From an uncultured Tenacibaculum sp. (lineage in GTDB: Bacteria > Bacteroidota > Bacteroidia > Flavobacteriales > Flavobacteriaceae), in assembly GCF_947498805.1 (NCBI RefSeq), contig NZ_CANMLT010000007.1, forward strand, positions 124,001 to 188,000: DNA of 64,000 bases. Direction: 5' to 3'. This document shows positions 17,191 to 26,900 of the stretch, piece after piece (positions within the stretch are counted from its first letter, which is position 1; every line of letters starts with the position of its first letter). The notes beneath the pieces are model-generated. The model was not told the origin of the DNA, did no database searches, and saw only the letters and a list, made by a program, of their open reading frames with translations. The position numbers were made by a program, and so were the translations under genes.

Positions 17191-17452
17191 CCTTAGAAGC
17201 TAACTTTACTAAAAAGCCAATTCCATTTTCTATTGTAGAAATTGAGTTGGCTTTTTCATTGTTTGAAAGAGTAGCATTGTCAATTACTTTTAGAACCTTT
17301 AAAGCATTGTCATTGGTTATTTTACTTTCAGAGATAAATGAATCAACTTCGGTTAAATTTAAATTTGTAAGTTGGGTTATTTGCTGATTAAATTCAGCGT
17401 CTGTTTGATTTCCTGCTTGTTCTGCAAGTTTATTCCAATCTATAGTTGCCAT
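17183..17452 (-). CDS. Hypothetical small soluble protein (89 aa)
   Basis: I do not recognise this protein. It starts MATIDWNKLAEQAG, is helical and acidic-polar, has no signal peptide, and ends in a mildly hydrophobic helix (GFLVKLASKVI). Codon use and composition look like a real gene, and it follows the lipoprotein gene by two bases on the minus strand, which supports translation. Its last codons overlap the LytTR regulator gene on the other strand, and an inverted repeat lies in its coding region. Two other genes nearby on this strand also begin MAT. Function is unknown. Confidence 0.65.
   Translation of the reverse strand: MATIDWNKLAEQAGNQTDAEFNQQITQLTNLNLTEVDSFISESKITNDNALKVLKVIDNATLSNNEKANSISTIENGIGFLVKLASKVI
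17211..17257 (+). terminator. Long imperfect hairpin, likely terminator of the kinase-LytTR operon, inside the antisense gene
   Basis: AAAAAGCCAA at 17211-17220 pairs with TTGGCTTTTT at 17247-17256, and the inner bases extend the stem with one mismatch and a bulge. It lies 20 bases after the LytTR stop, with a T run on the plus strand, yet it codes for residues of the 89-aa protein on the minus strand. Confidence 0.6.
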
Positions 17453-17454
17453 AA

Positions 17455-18042
17455 TTATTTTAAAGTTTTTTCAATAGTATTTAGCTTAGAGAAGAAAGTG
17501 CTCGATTTAGCTAAAATACTGTCTAGGTTTGATTCGATTTTTTGAAAGTTGATTTTGTTACCAGTTAATTTATCTACAGTTTTTAAAACATTTTCTTCGG
17601 TAGTTTTAACTTTTACTGCTGAATTAACTAAGTTTTGCAATGAAGAAGCTGCTTTAGAATATTCATTATAACTATCGTCAAGTTGCTTCATTAACTTTTG
17701 TTCTTGATTATCAATGATGGTTAACAAAGAGTCCTTTTTTTGCATGATAACAGGTACAATGCCTTGAATGATATTGGGTAATTCTTTTTTATAGTTTAAT
17801 GTGTCTGGTAATAAAGCTTCGTACTTTTTAATGAGAGTAGGAGTGTACGTTTTTTCAATAAAGAAACTTACCTGTTTCTTCTTTTCAGTAAAGATACGTT
17901 GAATTAAAGACTTGTTTAAAGAATGCATATCACTGGCTTCATCAATAACTTCTTGAGTAAGTGTAGTGCTCGCACTTGGTAAACTAGCACAAGAATATAA
18001 AATGATGAAGAATGCTATAAAAAAAATATTTTTGAGTTTCAT
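17455..18042 (-). CDS. Hypothetical lipoprotein with coiled-coil segments (195 aa)
   Basis: A lipoprotein signal ending in ILYSCASLPS (Cys18) anchors this protein in a membrane. The rest is helical and rich in Lys, Glu and Leu, with likely coiled coils (IIDNQEQKLMKQLDDSYNEY and the C-terminal FQKIESNLDSILAKSSTFF region). No catalytic motif is seen. It sits between the multi-pass membrane protein gene and the 89-aa gene on the minus strand, so the three may form an envelope complex. I do not recognise a family. Confidence 0.72.
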   Translation of the reverse strand: MKLKNIFFIAFFIILYSCASLPSASTTLTQEVIDEASDMHSLNKSLIQRIFTEKKKQVSFFIEKTYTPTLIKKYEALLPDTLNYKKELPNIIQGIVPVIMQKKDSLLTIIDNQEQKLMKQLDDSYNEYSKAASSLQNLVNSAVKVKTTEENVLKTVDKLTGNKINFQKIESNLDSILAKSSTFFSKLNTIEKTLK

Positions 18043-18164
18043 GTTTTTTAATTGTTTAGGAGACGTGTAAGGGAGAGATACATTGTAACGTGAATACTAT
18101 TGTAAATGTAGTTTTCAGTAGTAGTTGTTAGAACACATCACCTCCCATTACAGCCCCTTAAGTT

Positions 18165-18962
18165 TTACGTATTAGATGTTACGAATATAGATTTTATTCT
18201 ATCTATCATGTTTTGTAATATGCTAAACAAGGCATCAGAAGAAAAACCTCCAATTAATGCCATAGCGCTTTTGTTAAATAAATTGATGCTTTTTGGATCG
18301 TTAGAGTAAAAAGATATGATTTCAGACATTAAAATACCAGCAATGATTCCTAGTATAATTTGTGCAATGTATGAGATTGCTTCTTCAGAAACTAAGGTGC
18401 TTTCTTTAATAGAGTCACTTACTTTTTTCAAAAGAAAAAACAATACCCCTAACCCTGAAATAGATGCTAGAAAGCAAATATTAAGTAATAAAGACCAGCC
18501 ATTATTGTTTAGAACACCTTCATCAAGAGAATTATTATTAACATCTGGAGATAAGCCAGTTGCAATAAACATGGTTAAAAAGAATAAGGATAAAACGATC
18601 AAATTTCTCACTAAAGGAAGCCTGTTAAAAATAGACTTATTTTTCTCATTAACGCGAATGTTTTTGGTAAATTCAATTGATTTTGGAGTTGCTGGAGCAA
18701 TGTTTTTAACCAATAAATTATGAGCATTGATTAGATTCTCTACATTTTTACTTTCTATTAAACCATTAATATCTGTATTAATAGTGATACCATTGTAAAT
18801 AGCATAAGAAAGCATATTGTTTATCTCATTAGTTAGTTCATCAATAACTTTTTTAGAGATGGTTTCATTAACTGGTTTAGAGATTGATTTACTAGCTGGT
18901 TTAGAAATAGATTTGCTAGTTGGTTTAGTGATTGTTTTGTTAGCTGGGGTTGTGGTAGCCAT
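18165..18962 (-). CDS. Hypothetical multi-pass membrane protein with N-terminal Lys/Ser repeats (265 aa)
   Basis: The N-terminus is a low-complexity basic tail with an 8-residue repeat (ITKPTSKS, ISKPASKS, ISKPVNET). It is followed by a helical segment (about 38-115) and then by three or four membrane helices (LIVLSLFFLTMFIATGL; LLLNICFLASISGLGVLFFLL; IAQIILGIIAGILMSEII; and a Gly/Ala-rich helix near AMALIGGFSSDALFSIL). The basic tail should stay in the cytoplasm. No transport or enzyme motif is visible. The gene heads a minus-strand group with the lipoprotein and the 89-aa gene, although the 122-base gap to the lipoprotein gene may hold a separate promoter. The function is unknown. Confidence 0.75.
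   Translation of the reverse strand: MATTTPANKTITKPTSKSISKPASKSISKPVNETISKKVIDELTNEINNMLSYAIYNGITINTDINGLIESKNVENLINAHNLLVKNIAPATPKSIEFTKNIRVNEKNKSIFNRLPLVRNLIVLSLFFLTMFIATGLSPDVNNNSLDEGVLNNNGWSLLLNICFLASISGLGVLFFLLKKVSDSIKESTLVSEEAISYIAQIILGIIAGILMSEIISFYSNDPKSINLFNKSAMALIGGFSSDALFSILQNMIDRIKSIFVTSNT
18861..18932 (-). repeat. Three tandem 24-base units coding an 8-residue repeat
   Basis: The units encode ITKPTSKS, ISKPASKS and ISKPVNET in the N-terminal tail of the membrane protein. They are imperfect at DNA level. A fourth, decayed unit begins ISKK. Confidence 0.6.
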
Positions 18963-19093
18963 ATGTTGGTTAGTTAGTTTGGTTGGTTATGTAAATTTAA
19001 TAATACTTTTTATTTGTGAATGTTGTTTTAGTCTTAGGTGTTTGAAAAAATGGAACAAAAGAAGCTTTTGAAGTTATAAGTGAGAGGTACCAC

Positions 19094-19127
19094 AAAAAAA
19101 ATCATTCCTAATGAAAGGAATGATTTT
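19094..19127 (-). terminator. Terminator of the DUF1842-type gene
   Basis: AATCATTCCT and AGGAATGATT pair perfectly around AATGAA, with an A run on the plus strand that is a T run on the minus strand. It lies about 30 bases after the stop of the minus-strand gene ending at 19155. Confidence 0.8.
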
Positions 19128-19154
19128 AGATATTTATTCGTAAAATATAGCTTA

Positions 19155-19559
19155 TTAGTTAGCTGAGTTTACAGGCACATTGTTTATTTTGTTGTTACCA
19201 TAAGTAAAACCACCAGTTCCGTTCCATTCGTTATTGATATCCATATAAGCAGTAAAGTTTTCTAAGTAACTACCAATTGCTGGAGGTGGAACAGATACTA
19301 CATATTGTCCACTTAGATTTACGATTTGAGTAACATCTCCATATCCAGTATGACGAATCGTACCTTTTACATGTACTTGAATTGGAGCTCTATCAATAGC
19401 TTGTGTAATTTCTACTACACCAGACACAGTGTTAGAAGAAGGCACAACTACTAATGAAAAATGAGCGATAGGGGCACCTGGCATTCCTACATTTCCAATA
19501 GTTCCTTTTGTTAAATAAGCAGAATCGATTAATGTTGTTGGTTCTTTTAAAGTAGCCAT
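19155..19559 (-). CDS. DUF1842-type small soluble protein
   Basis: This 134-aa protein starts MATLKEPTTLIDSAY. Its motif order (TIGNVGMPGAPIAHFSL, VSGVVEITQAI, a beta-rich middle, and the C-terminal NEWNGTGGFTYG) matches my recollection of the DUF1842 family, whose function is unknown. The frame remains open for another 25 residues upstream, but a -7 promoter box at 19632-19639 lies at that end, so the start at 19559 is preferred and leaves a leader of about 65 bases. No signal peptide is present. It has its own promoter and terminator, so it is monocistronic, divergent from guaB. Confidence 0.72.
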   Translation of the reverse strand: MATLKEPTTLIDSAYLTKGTIGNVGMPGAPIAHFSLVVVPSSNTVSGVVEITQAIDRAPIQVHVKGTIRHTGYGDVTQIVNLSGQYVVSVPPPAIGSYLENFTAYMDINNEWNGTGGFTYGNNKINNVPVNSAN

Positions 19560-19631
19560 AATTAAATAAGTTTTTGAGGTTAGTACTGTATTTTTGATGA
19601 GTTTAATTGCGCAATTTGTTTCATCTGTTCT

Positions 19632-19639
19632 CAAAATTA
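19632..19639 (-). promoter_or_regulatory. -7 promoter box for the DUF1842-type gene
   Basis: On the minus strand the sequence reads TAATTTTG, an exact TAnnTTTG match. It supports the shorter protein start at 19559. No clear -33 element is seen. Confidence 0.5.
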
Positions 19640-19726
19640 GAGATAACTTAAAGAGAATTTTTCTTTAATTCCCTAAGTGTACTAAAAGAAAGTACAAGCG
19701 TAGAGGTACACTTAACGTTAATATAA

Positions 19727-21270
<1,544 letters not shown>

Positions 21271-21290
21271 TTTACTATATTTACAGCATA

Positions 21291-21325
21291 GAACTCTGTT
21301 GTTTTTTTGCAGCAGGGTTCTTTAA
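21291..21325 (+). terminator. Terminator of guaB
   Basis: GAACTCTGTTG pairs with CAGCAGGGTTC (two G-T pairs) around an 8-base loop, followed by TTTAATT. The stem resembles those at 53008 and 59408, which also contain CTCTGTyG. Confidence 0.8.
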
Positions 21326-21359
21326 TTATTTAATCCAAAAGAAGTTATCAAAAACTTTT

Positions 21360-21390
21360 TTTGAATTTTAATTAAAAAATCATTTTTTTG
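21360..21390 (+). promoter_or_regulatory. Probable promoter of the toxin-adhesin operon
   Basis: TTTG at 21360-21363, a 19-base spacer and TTTTTTTG at 21383-21390 match TTTG-N19-TAnnTTTG with one mismatch. Transcription would start near 21396, close to the TTG start codon at 21405. Confidence 0.5.
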
Positions 21391-21404
21391 TCCCCTAATT
21401 AAAA

Positions 21405-23891
21405 TTGTTTTTGAATAGCAGAAAAAATACACTACTACTACTTTTATTGTTGTCCCCCTTTTTAATCTTCAGTCAAAATTTAGATAGAATAGGCAAATCG
21501 CCATTGTTCAAATTAACCGGAGGAATTGGGGTTAACACAGTATACTACAACGGAAACGGTACAAGAGACCCTTTTACATATTTTTTATCTGGTAATGTTA
21601 ATTTAAACGTTAGCGATATTTATAACATACCAATTTCGTTCTCTTATTCCAATAGTAAGTTTCAAGCAAATACACCATTTACTTTTAATAGATTAAGTCT
21701 TCACCCTAGTTATAAATGGGTAACGGCGCATATTGGAGATGTCAACATGAGCTTTTCTCCTTATACCTTAAACGGACATCAATTTACAGGAATTGGTTTT
21801 GATTTGACTCCTAAAGACAAGCTAAAAATTAGTTTGATGTATGGACGATTATTGAAAGAAAGAGAATTTAGTGAAGAGAATTTAAATGGAGAAGCAAACT
21901 ATAAAAGGATGGGATATGGTTTAAAAGCATCCTATAGGTTTGATAAGATAACAGCAGGTGTCATCTTTTTTAGAGCTAAAGATGAAATAGCCTCCTTAAA
22001 AAATCAAATACCAATTGATAAAGAGGTGTTGCCTAAAGATAATACAGTAATTAGTTTTAATACTGAGTTGAACTTTTTCGACAATTTAAAATTGCAGGGA
22101 GAGGTGGCTTTATCGGCACTTACAGAAGACGTTAGAGTAGATGGTATTAGCAATCATTTTGCATCGTTCTTGTTATCATCAAATCCAACAACTCAATATT
22201 ACAAAGCGTATAACTTGAATTTAGTGTATCAAGTTGGAAAAGGAGTTATTGGATTAGGTTATGAACGTATCGATCCAAATTACAAAACTTTAGGAGGGTA
22301 TTTTTTTAATAATGATTTGGAGAATATTACGGTAAATGCATCGCAAACAATTTTTGACAATAAACTATCCATAAATTTAAACGCAGGGCTCCAAAGTGAT
22401 GATATAGATAATACGAAAGCAACCCAACTTAGTAGATTAGTAACCGCTCTTAATTTAGGATACAATGCCAGTGAAAAATTAAATATTAGCGCTGGATACT
22501 CAAACTTTCAATCGTTTACCAATATTAAAGACCAATTTGACTTTATTAATGGTGTATCGCAGATAGAAGAAGAACTAGATCAAGATAATTTTACACAGAT
22601 TTCTCAAAATGCAAATGTAAATGTGAATTACAATTTAGAAGAGTCACCAAGTGTAAGAAAAAATTTGAATATTAGTTTATCTTTTCAAGATGCTGTAAAT
22701 AAAATAGATAATAAAATACGAGAAGAAGACGCTTCTTCATTTTACAATTTAACGGGAGCATATACCATTGCTTATCCAGAAAAGGATTTAACAATTTCTG
22801 GAGCTATGAATGCTAGTTATAGTGAGTTGGGAATTACAGAAGATAATTTAATATTGGGCCCAACTTTATCGGTATCCAAAGGGCTTTTGGAGAAAAAACT
22901 AAAACTGAATGGTTCTTTAAGTTATAATGAAAGTATTAACAACGGTAATAGAGAAGGACAAGTAACAAACCTTAGAATAGGTGGAAGATATGTATATAAG
23001 AAAAGGCATAATTTTAATTTAAATGGACTTTTTCAGCTTAGAAGTGCTACCAATATTTCAAATAAAAGTGCTACGATTACTTTTGGATATACCTATAGCT
23101 TTGGAATTTTTAACTCGAGAGATTTAAAATTTAAGAGAAGAAAAAAAGTAGCAAAGACAAATGCGAAAAAGGATAAAGTCAAAAAAGTTAGAAAACCTAT
23201 TAGGTTCATTTACAAAGACTCTCTATATGAAGGAACAATCTCTGAAATAGATGTAAAAATTAAAACCTTATTAGAATCTAATACTTTTAAAAATATACCT
23301 AAAGAAGTCCATAAAAAACTTCAAGAGGAGAGAATAGAGGTATCAAAAGAAAAGAAGAATAGAGCTTACAAAATAAAAGCTATTCAGTTGTTGGAAGACA
23401 TATATACTTCTAAGCAAAGATTGAAAGAATACAACAAATTAATTTATCAAGCTCTTTTAGATCTTCATAAAAGTGCAGTAGCCCTAGATTATCCAATAGA
23501 ACAAGGCTATTTAAAGAATAAAAAAGAGATTATAAAACATGATTTGTGGAATTTAACTCAAGAAGATAGAACCACCTATCCTGAAGAATTACAAACGGAA
23601 TTTATAAAAATGAATAAAGTGCTTAAAAAATCGCATAAAAAGCTACTTGTTCATAGATGGATTGTTTCTAAGATTGAAGAATATGAAAGTTTTGATAAGC
23701 TTGAAAATGACAAAAAGTTGTTTTATGATTTTAAAGAATCGAATGCTTCTAATGTTTATAAGATGTTCAAAATGAATGAGAAGAAACAAAAAATAAAATT
23801 ATATTTGCAAGGTCTGTTAATTGACTTCTTGGCAAAAGAATCTGAAAAACATATTGATGAAAATCAATATGAATTAAAATATATGGACTAA
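21405..23891 (+). CDS. Outer-membrane beta-barrel protein with C-terminal helical domain
   Basis: This 828-aa protein has a signal peptide (LLLLLLLSPFLIFSQ). About residues 25-570 alternate beta strands and turns in the style of a large outer-membrane barrel (for example FNRLSLHPSYKWVTAHIGDVNM and YKKRHNFNLNGLFQLRS). After a very basic linker (RRKKVAKTNAKKDKVKK) the last 240 residues are helical and charged, probably a periplasmic coiled-coil domain. No ATG is available: the start is TTG at 21405 or TTG at 21411, the latter beginning the signal peptide more compactly. It opens the operon and precedes the toxin gene by 18 bases, so it may help export or anchor the surface proteins. I do not recognise a named family; SprB-operon partners in gliding bacteria are a loose comparison. 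Confidence 0.78.
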   Translation: MFLNSRKNTLLLLLLLSPFLIFSQNLDRIGKSPLFKLTGGIGVNTVYYNGNGTRDPFTYFLSGNVNLNVSDIYNIPISFSYSNSKFQANTPFTFNRLSLHPSYKWVTAHIGDVNMSFSPYTLNGHQFTGIGFDLTPKDKLKISLMYGRLLKEREFSEENLNGEANYKRMGYGLKASYRFDKITAGVIFFRAKDEIASLKNQIPIDKEVLPKDNTVISFNTELNFFDNLKLQGEVALSALTEDVRVDGISNHFASFLLSSNPTTQYYKAYNLNLVYQVGKGVIGLGYERIDPNYKTLGGYFFNNDLENITVNASQTIFDNKLSINLNAGLQSDDIDNTKATQLSRLVTALNLGYNASEKLNISAGYSNFQSFTNIKDQFDFINGVSQIEEELDQDNFTQISQNANVNVNYNLEESPSVRKNLNISLSFQDAVNKIDNKIREEDASSFYNLTGAYTIAYPEKDLTISGAMNASYSELGITEDNLILGPTLSVSKGLLEKKLKLNGSLSYNESINNGNREGQVTNLRIGGRYVYKKRHNFNLNGLFQLRSATNISNKSATITFGYTYSFGIFNSRDLKFKRRKKVAKTNAKKDKVKKVRKPIRFIYKDSLYEGTISEIDVKIKTLLESNTFKNIPKEVHKKLQEERIEVSKEKKNRAYKIKAIQLLEDIYTSKQRLKEYNKLIYQALLDLHKSAVALDYPIEQGYLKNKKEIIKHDLWNLTQEDRTTYPEELQTEFIKMNKVLKKSHKKLLVHRWIVSKIEEYESFDKLENDKKLFYDFKESNASNVYKMFKMNEKKQKIKLYLQGLLIDFLAKESEKHIDENQYELKYMD

Positions 23892-23909
23892 CCTTTTTCC
23901 CCGAAATTT

Positions 23910-26900
23910 ATGAAAAGAAAACTACTGTTTGCTTCATTTTTATTGGTATTTCTTAATAGTGTTTTTGCACAGCAATTTCCTGTTAGCATTATTCCTCGAG
24001 TAAATGCTCCAGCACCTGTTAATTTTTATAATTATGCAGATGAAACCACTTTAAATAGTCCGATAACTGTACAAATATTTTTAAATGACTTAACGATATC
24101 AAATCGTCAAATTCGATTGAAAACTTACTTTCAAGGAGGTAATATCAATTTTTCAAGTAGAGACTTTGTTATAGGAGCGCAAGATTTGTTTTTAGAAGGA
24201 GGAATTCCTTTAACTTTAAAAAACACAGAACTTGCTCCTTATTATAAGTTAGAAAATATTCAAGGAATTAGTTCTTCAGTTTATGGACAAACCATACCAG
24301 AAGGGAGTTATAATTTTTGCTTTGAAGTTTATGATTACATATCAGGAGCGAAATTATCAGCTAAAAAATGTGCCGTAGTATTTATATTTAAAAACGAACC
24401 ACCAATACTTAATATTCCTTTTACGGGTACGAACATTGAACCCAAAGATTTTGAGAATATTATGTTTCAATGGACTCCAAGGCACATTAATGTTACTAAT
24501 GTAGAGTATGAGTTTAGTATTGTTGAAATTTGGGATAACAATGTTGATCCACAAACTGCTTTTTTATCGCAAGCACCTATTTATGAAGAAACAACTCGAA
24601 GAACAAGTTTAATTTATGGACCTGATAAACCGTTGTTGTTATCAGGAAGAAGATATGCTTGGAGAGTAAAAGCAAAAGCTTTACAAGGTTTAGAAGAAAT
24701 AGGCTTGTTTAAAAACCAGGGATACAGTGAAGTTTTTTGGTTTTCAAGAACTGCATCATGTCAAGTACCTGAAAATATTTCAGCAGAACCAAAGGGAACT
24801 TCAAAAATTAATGTTTTCTGGGAGCAAGAGCCAACGATCTATTCAGAATATATAATTGCATATAGAGAAAGTGGAAAAGCAAATGCGAATTGGTTTACCA
24901 AAAGAACCAATAGTAGTTGGGCTACTATTTGGGATTTAAAACCAGGTACTACCTACGAGTACAAAGTAAAAGGAAAGTGTACCTATCAATTTAGTGAGTA
25001 CTCTGATTTACAATACGTCACTACAGATTTAGTGCAAAATGAAGATGCCAATTATAATTGTGGAATTGTACCAGATGCCATTGCAATTTCGAATAGAAAC
25101 CCGCACACTGGATTAAATGTTGGAGATGACATTACAGCTGGAGATTTTAAGGTAACCATTACTGAAATTCAAAGCCAATCAAATGGAAGGCTAACAGGAA
25201 GAGGATTTGTGTCAATTCCGTATTTGAAGTTTGCCAAATTTGGAGTAAGCTTTTCCAATATTTTAATCAATACAGAAAATCAATTAGCAGAAGGAGAAAT
25301 AGTAACCTTGTATGATCCTGAGTTTGGAGAAGGAGCATCAATGACGGTAGATGTTGATATAGATGTTTCTGAAGGAATAAATGGAGATGATGGAGTAAAA
25401 GATGATTTGGTGGTTATTGATTTCGTTATAGATAGTATTCATATTGATTCGAATGGTGCAATTGTAGTTACTGGAACAGGAGGAGAAGAAGCAATCGTTC
25501 CAGGAGATGATGATATAAGTATACAAGGATCAAATGGAGATGTATGGTCTGTTGGTGAAGATGGTACAATTACCAAGGAAGAAGGAGCCGAAGGAGGAGC
25601 TGTAACAGAAGGTAATACGAATGGAGTTGATAATAGTGGAGGAGTTAATGCTATTACAGCAAAAGGAGTAACAGTAGTTTTTGAAGAATCTGGATATTAT
25701 TATTACGATGCTTTACCTGAAAATACTTCTGAAACTTTTGAAAAAGAGTACAAAATATTAGAAACCAACGGAGCAAAATATAAAGTGCCATATAAAGCAA
25801 TTTCCGATACTAACGGAGAAGACTTTATAATAGCAAAAGTGACCATTAGTGATGCTGATATTTCAAAAGAAGACATCATTTTTAAAACGAAAGATGGAGC
25901 TAAAGTAGAAGCAACTTGGAATGCAAATGCTACTGAAGCAAGATTAAAATTAAAGAGAAAATTTGATTATGCCGATGAGGAGATTTTTGCGGTAGTAAAA
26001 TCAAAAGAAGATCCTGAGAAGTATGATGTTGCAGGAAGTTTTATATCTACACATTTAGCTTCTAATCAATTAGAGGCTATAAACATTACTTTAATTCCGC
26101 TAGGAAACAATGTAACCATAAGTAATGAGTTAAAAGAAAGAACGGCTGAAATATATAAGAAAGCTGGTGTTAGATTAAATATTCAAACAGGACAAAGTAT
26201 CGTGCCAGAAGAAGTGTACGGTTGGGATATAGATGGTAATAGAAGATTAAAAGTAGGAGATAGCTCTATTTTATCACATTATACAGATGAACAATTAGTC
26301 TTTAATAATTATATAAAACAACAAAGCTATTATTCAAATAAGACCTATTATGTATTTATAGGAGATATTCCAATTTCTGATGCAAACATTGCTGGTTTTA
26401 TGCCTTTAAAAAGACAGTTTGGTTATGTCTTTACGCAAAATGCTAATACTCTAGAAAAACAAGCAAGAACTTTAGCACATGAATTAGGACATGGAGTTTT
26501 TGGATTAGAGCATACTTGGGATGAATTTAAATTCGGACAAGGAGCAACTAATTTCTTAATGGATTACGGTAATGGAACTGTTTTAAATCATTTAGACTGG
26601 AAAAAAATGCATGCTCCAGGAATTAAAATTTATTGGTTCCAAGGAGATGAGGATGGAGAGCATTATGTTACACAAGGGTATTTTAAGAAACTCAATTTTG
26701 GTCAAAATGAGGATGAAGCAAAAAGTTTTAGTTTCTTAACACCTTCTAATCAAGTTTTAATATTACCCAATAATGTAAAAGAAGTTACTAAGTATTATGG
26801 ATATTATGGAACAAGCTTATTAGACAATGATAAAGAAAAGTTTGAAAAGTTCATGGCTATTGTGCCTGGAACAATATTGTCTTTTGTTATTGGTGATGAA

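Noticed and set aside
18817..19071. Plus-strand 84-codon frame opposite the membrane protein gene
   Set aside because: It is the mirror of the Lys/Ser repeat tail, and the minus-strand frame is longer with clear membrane helices.
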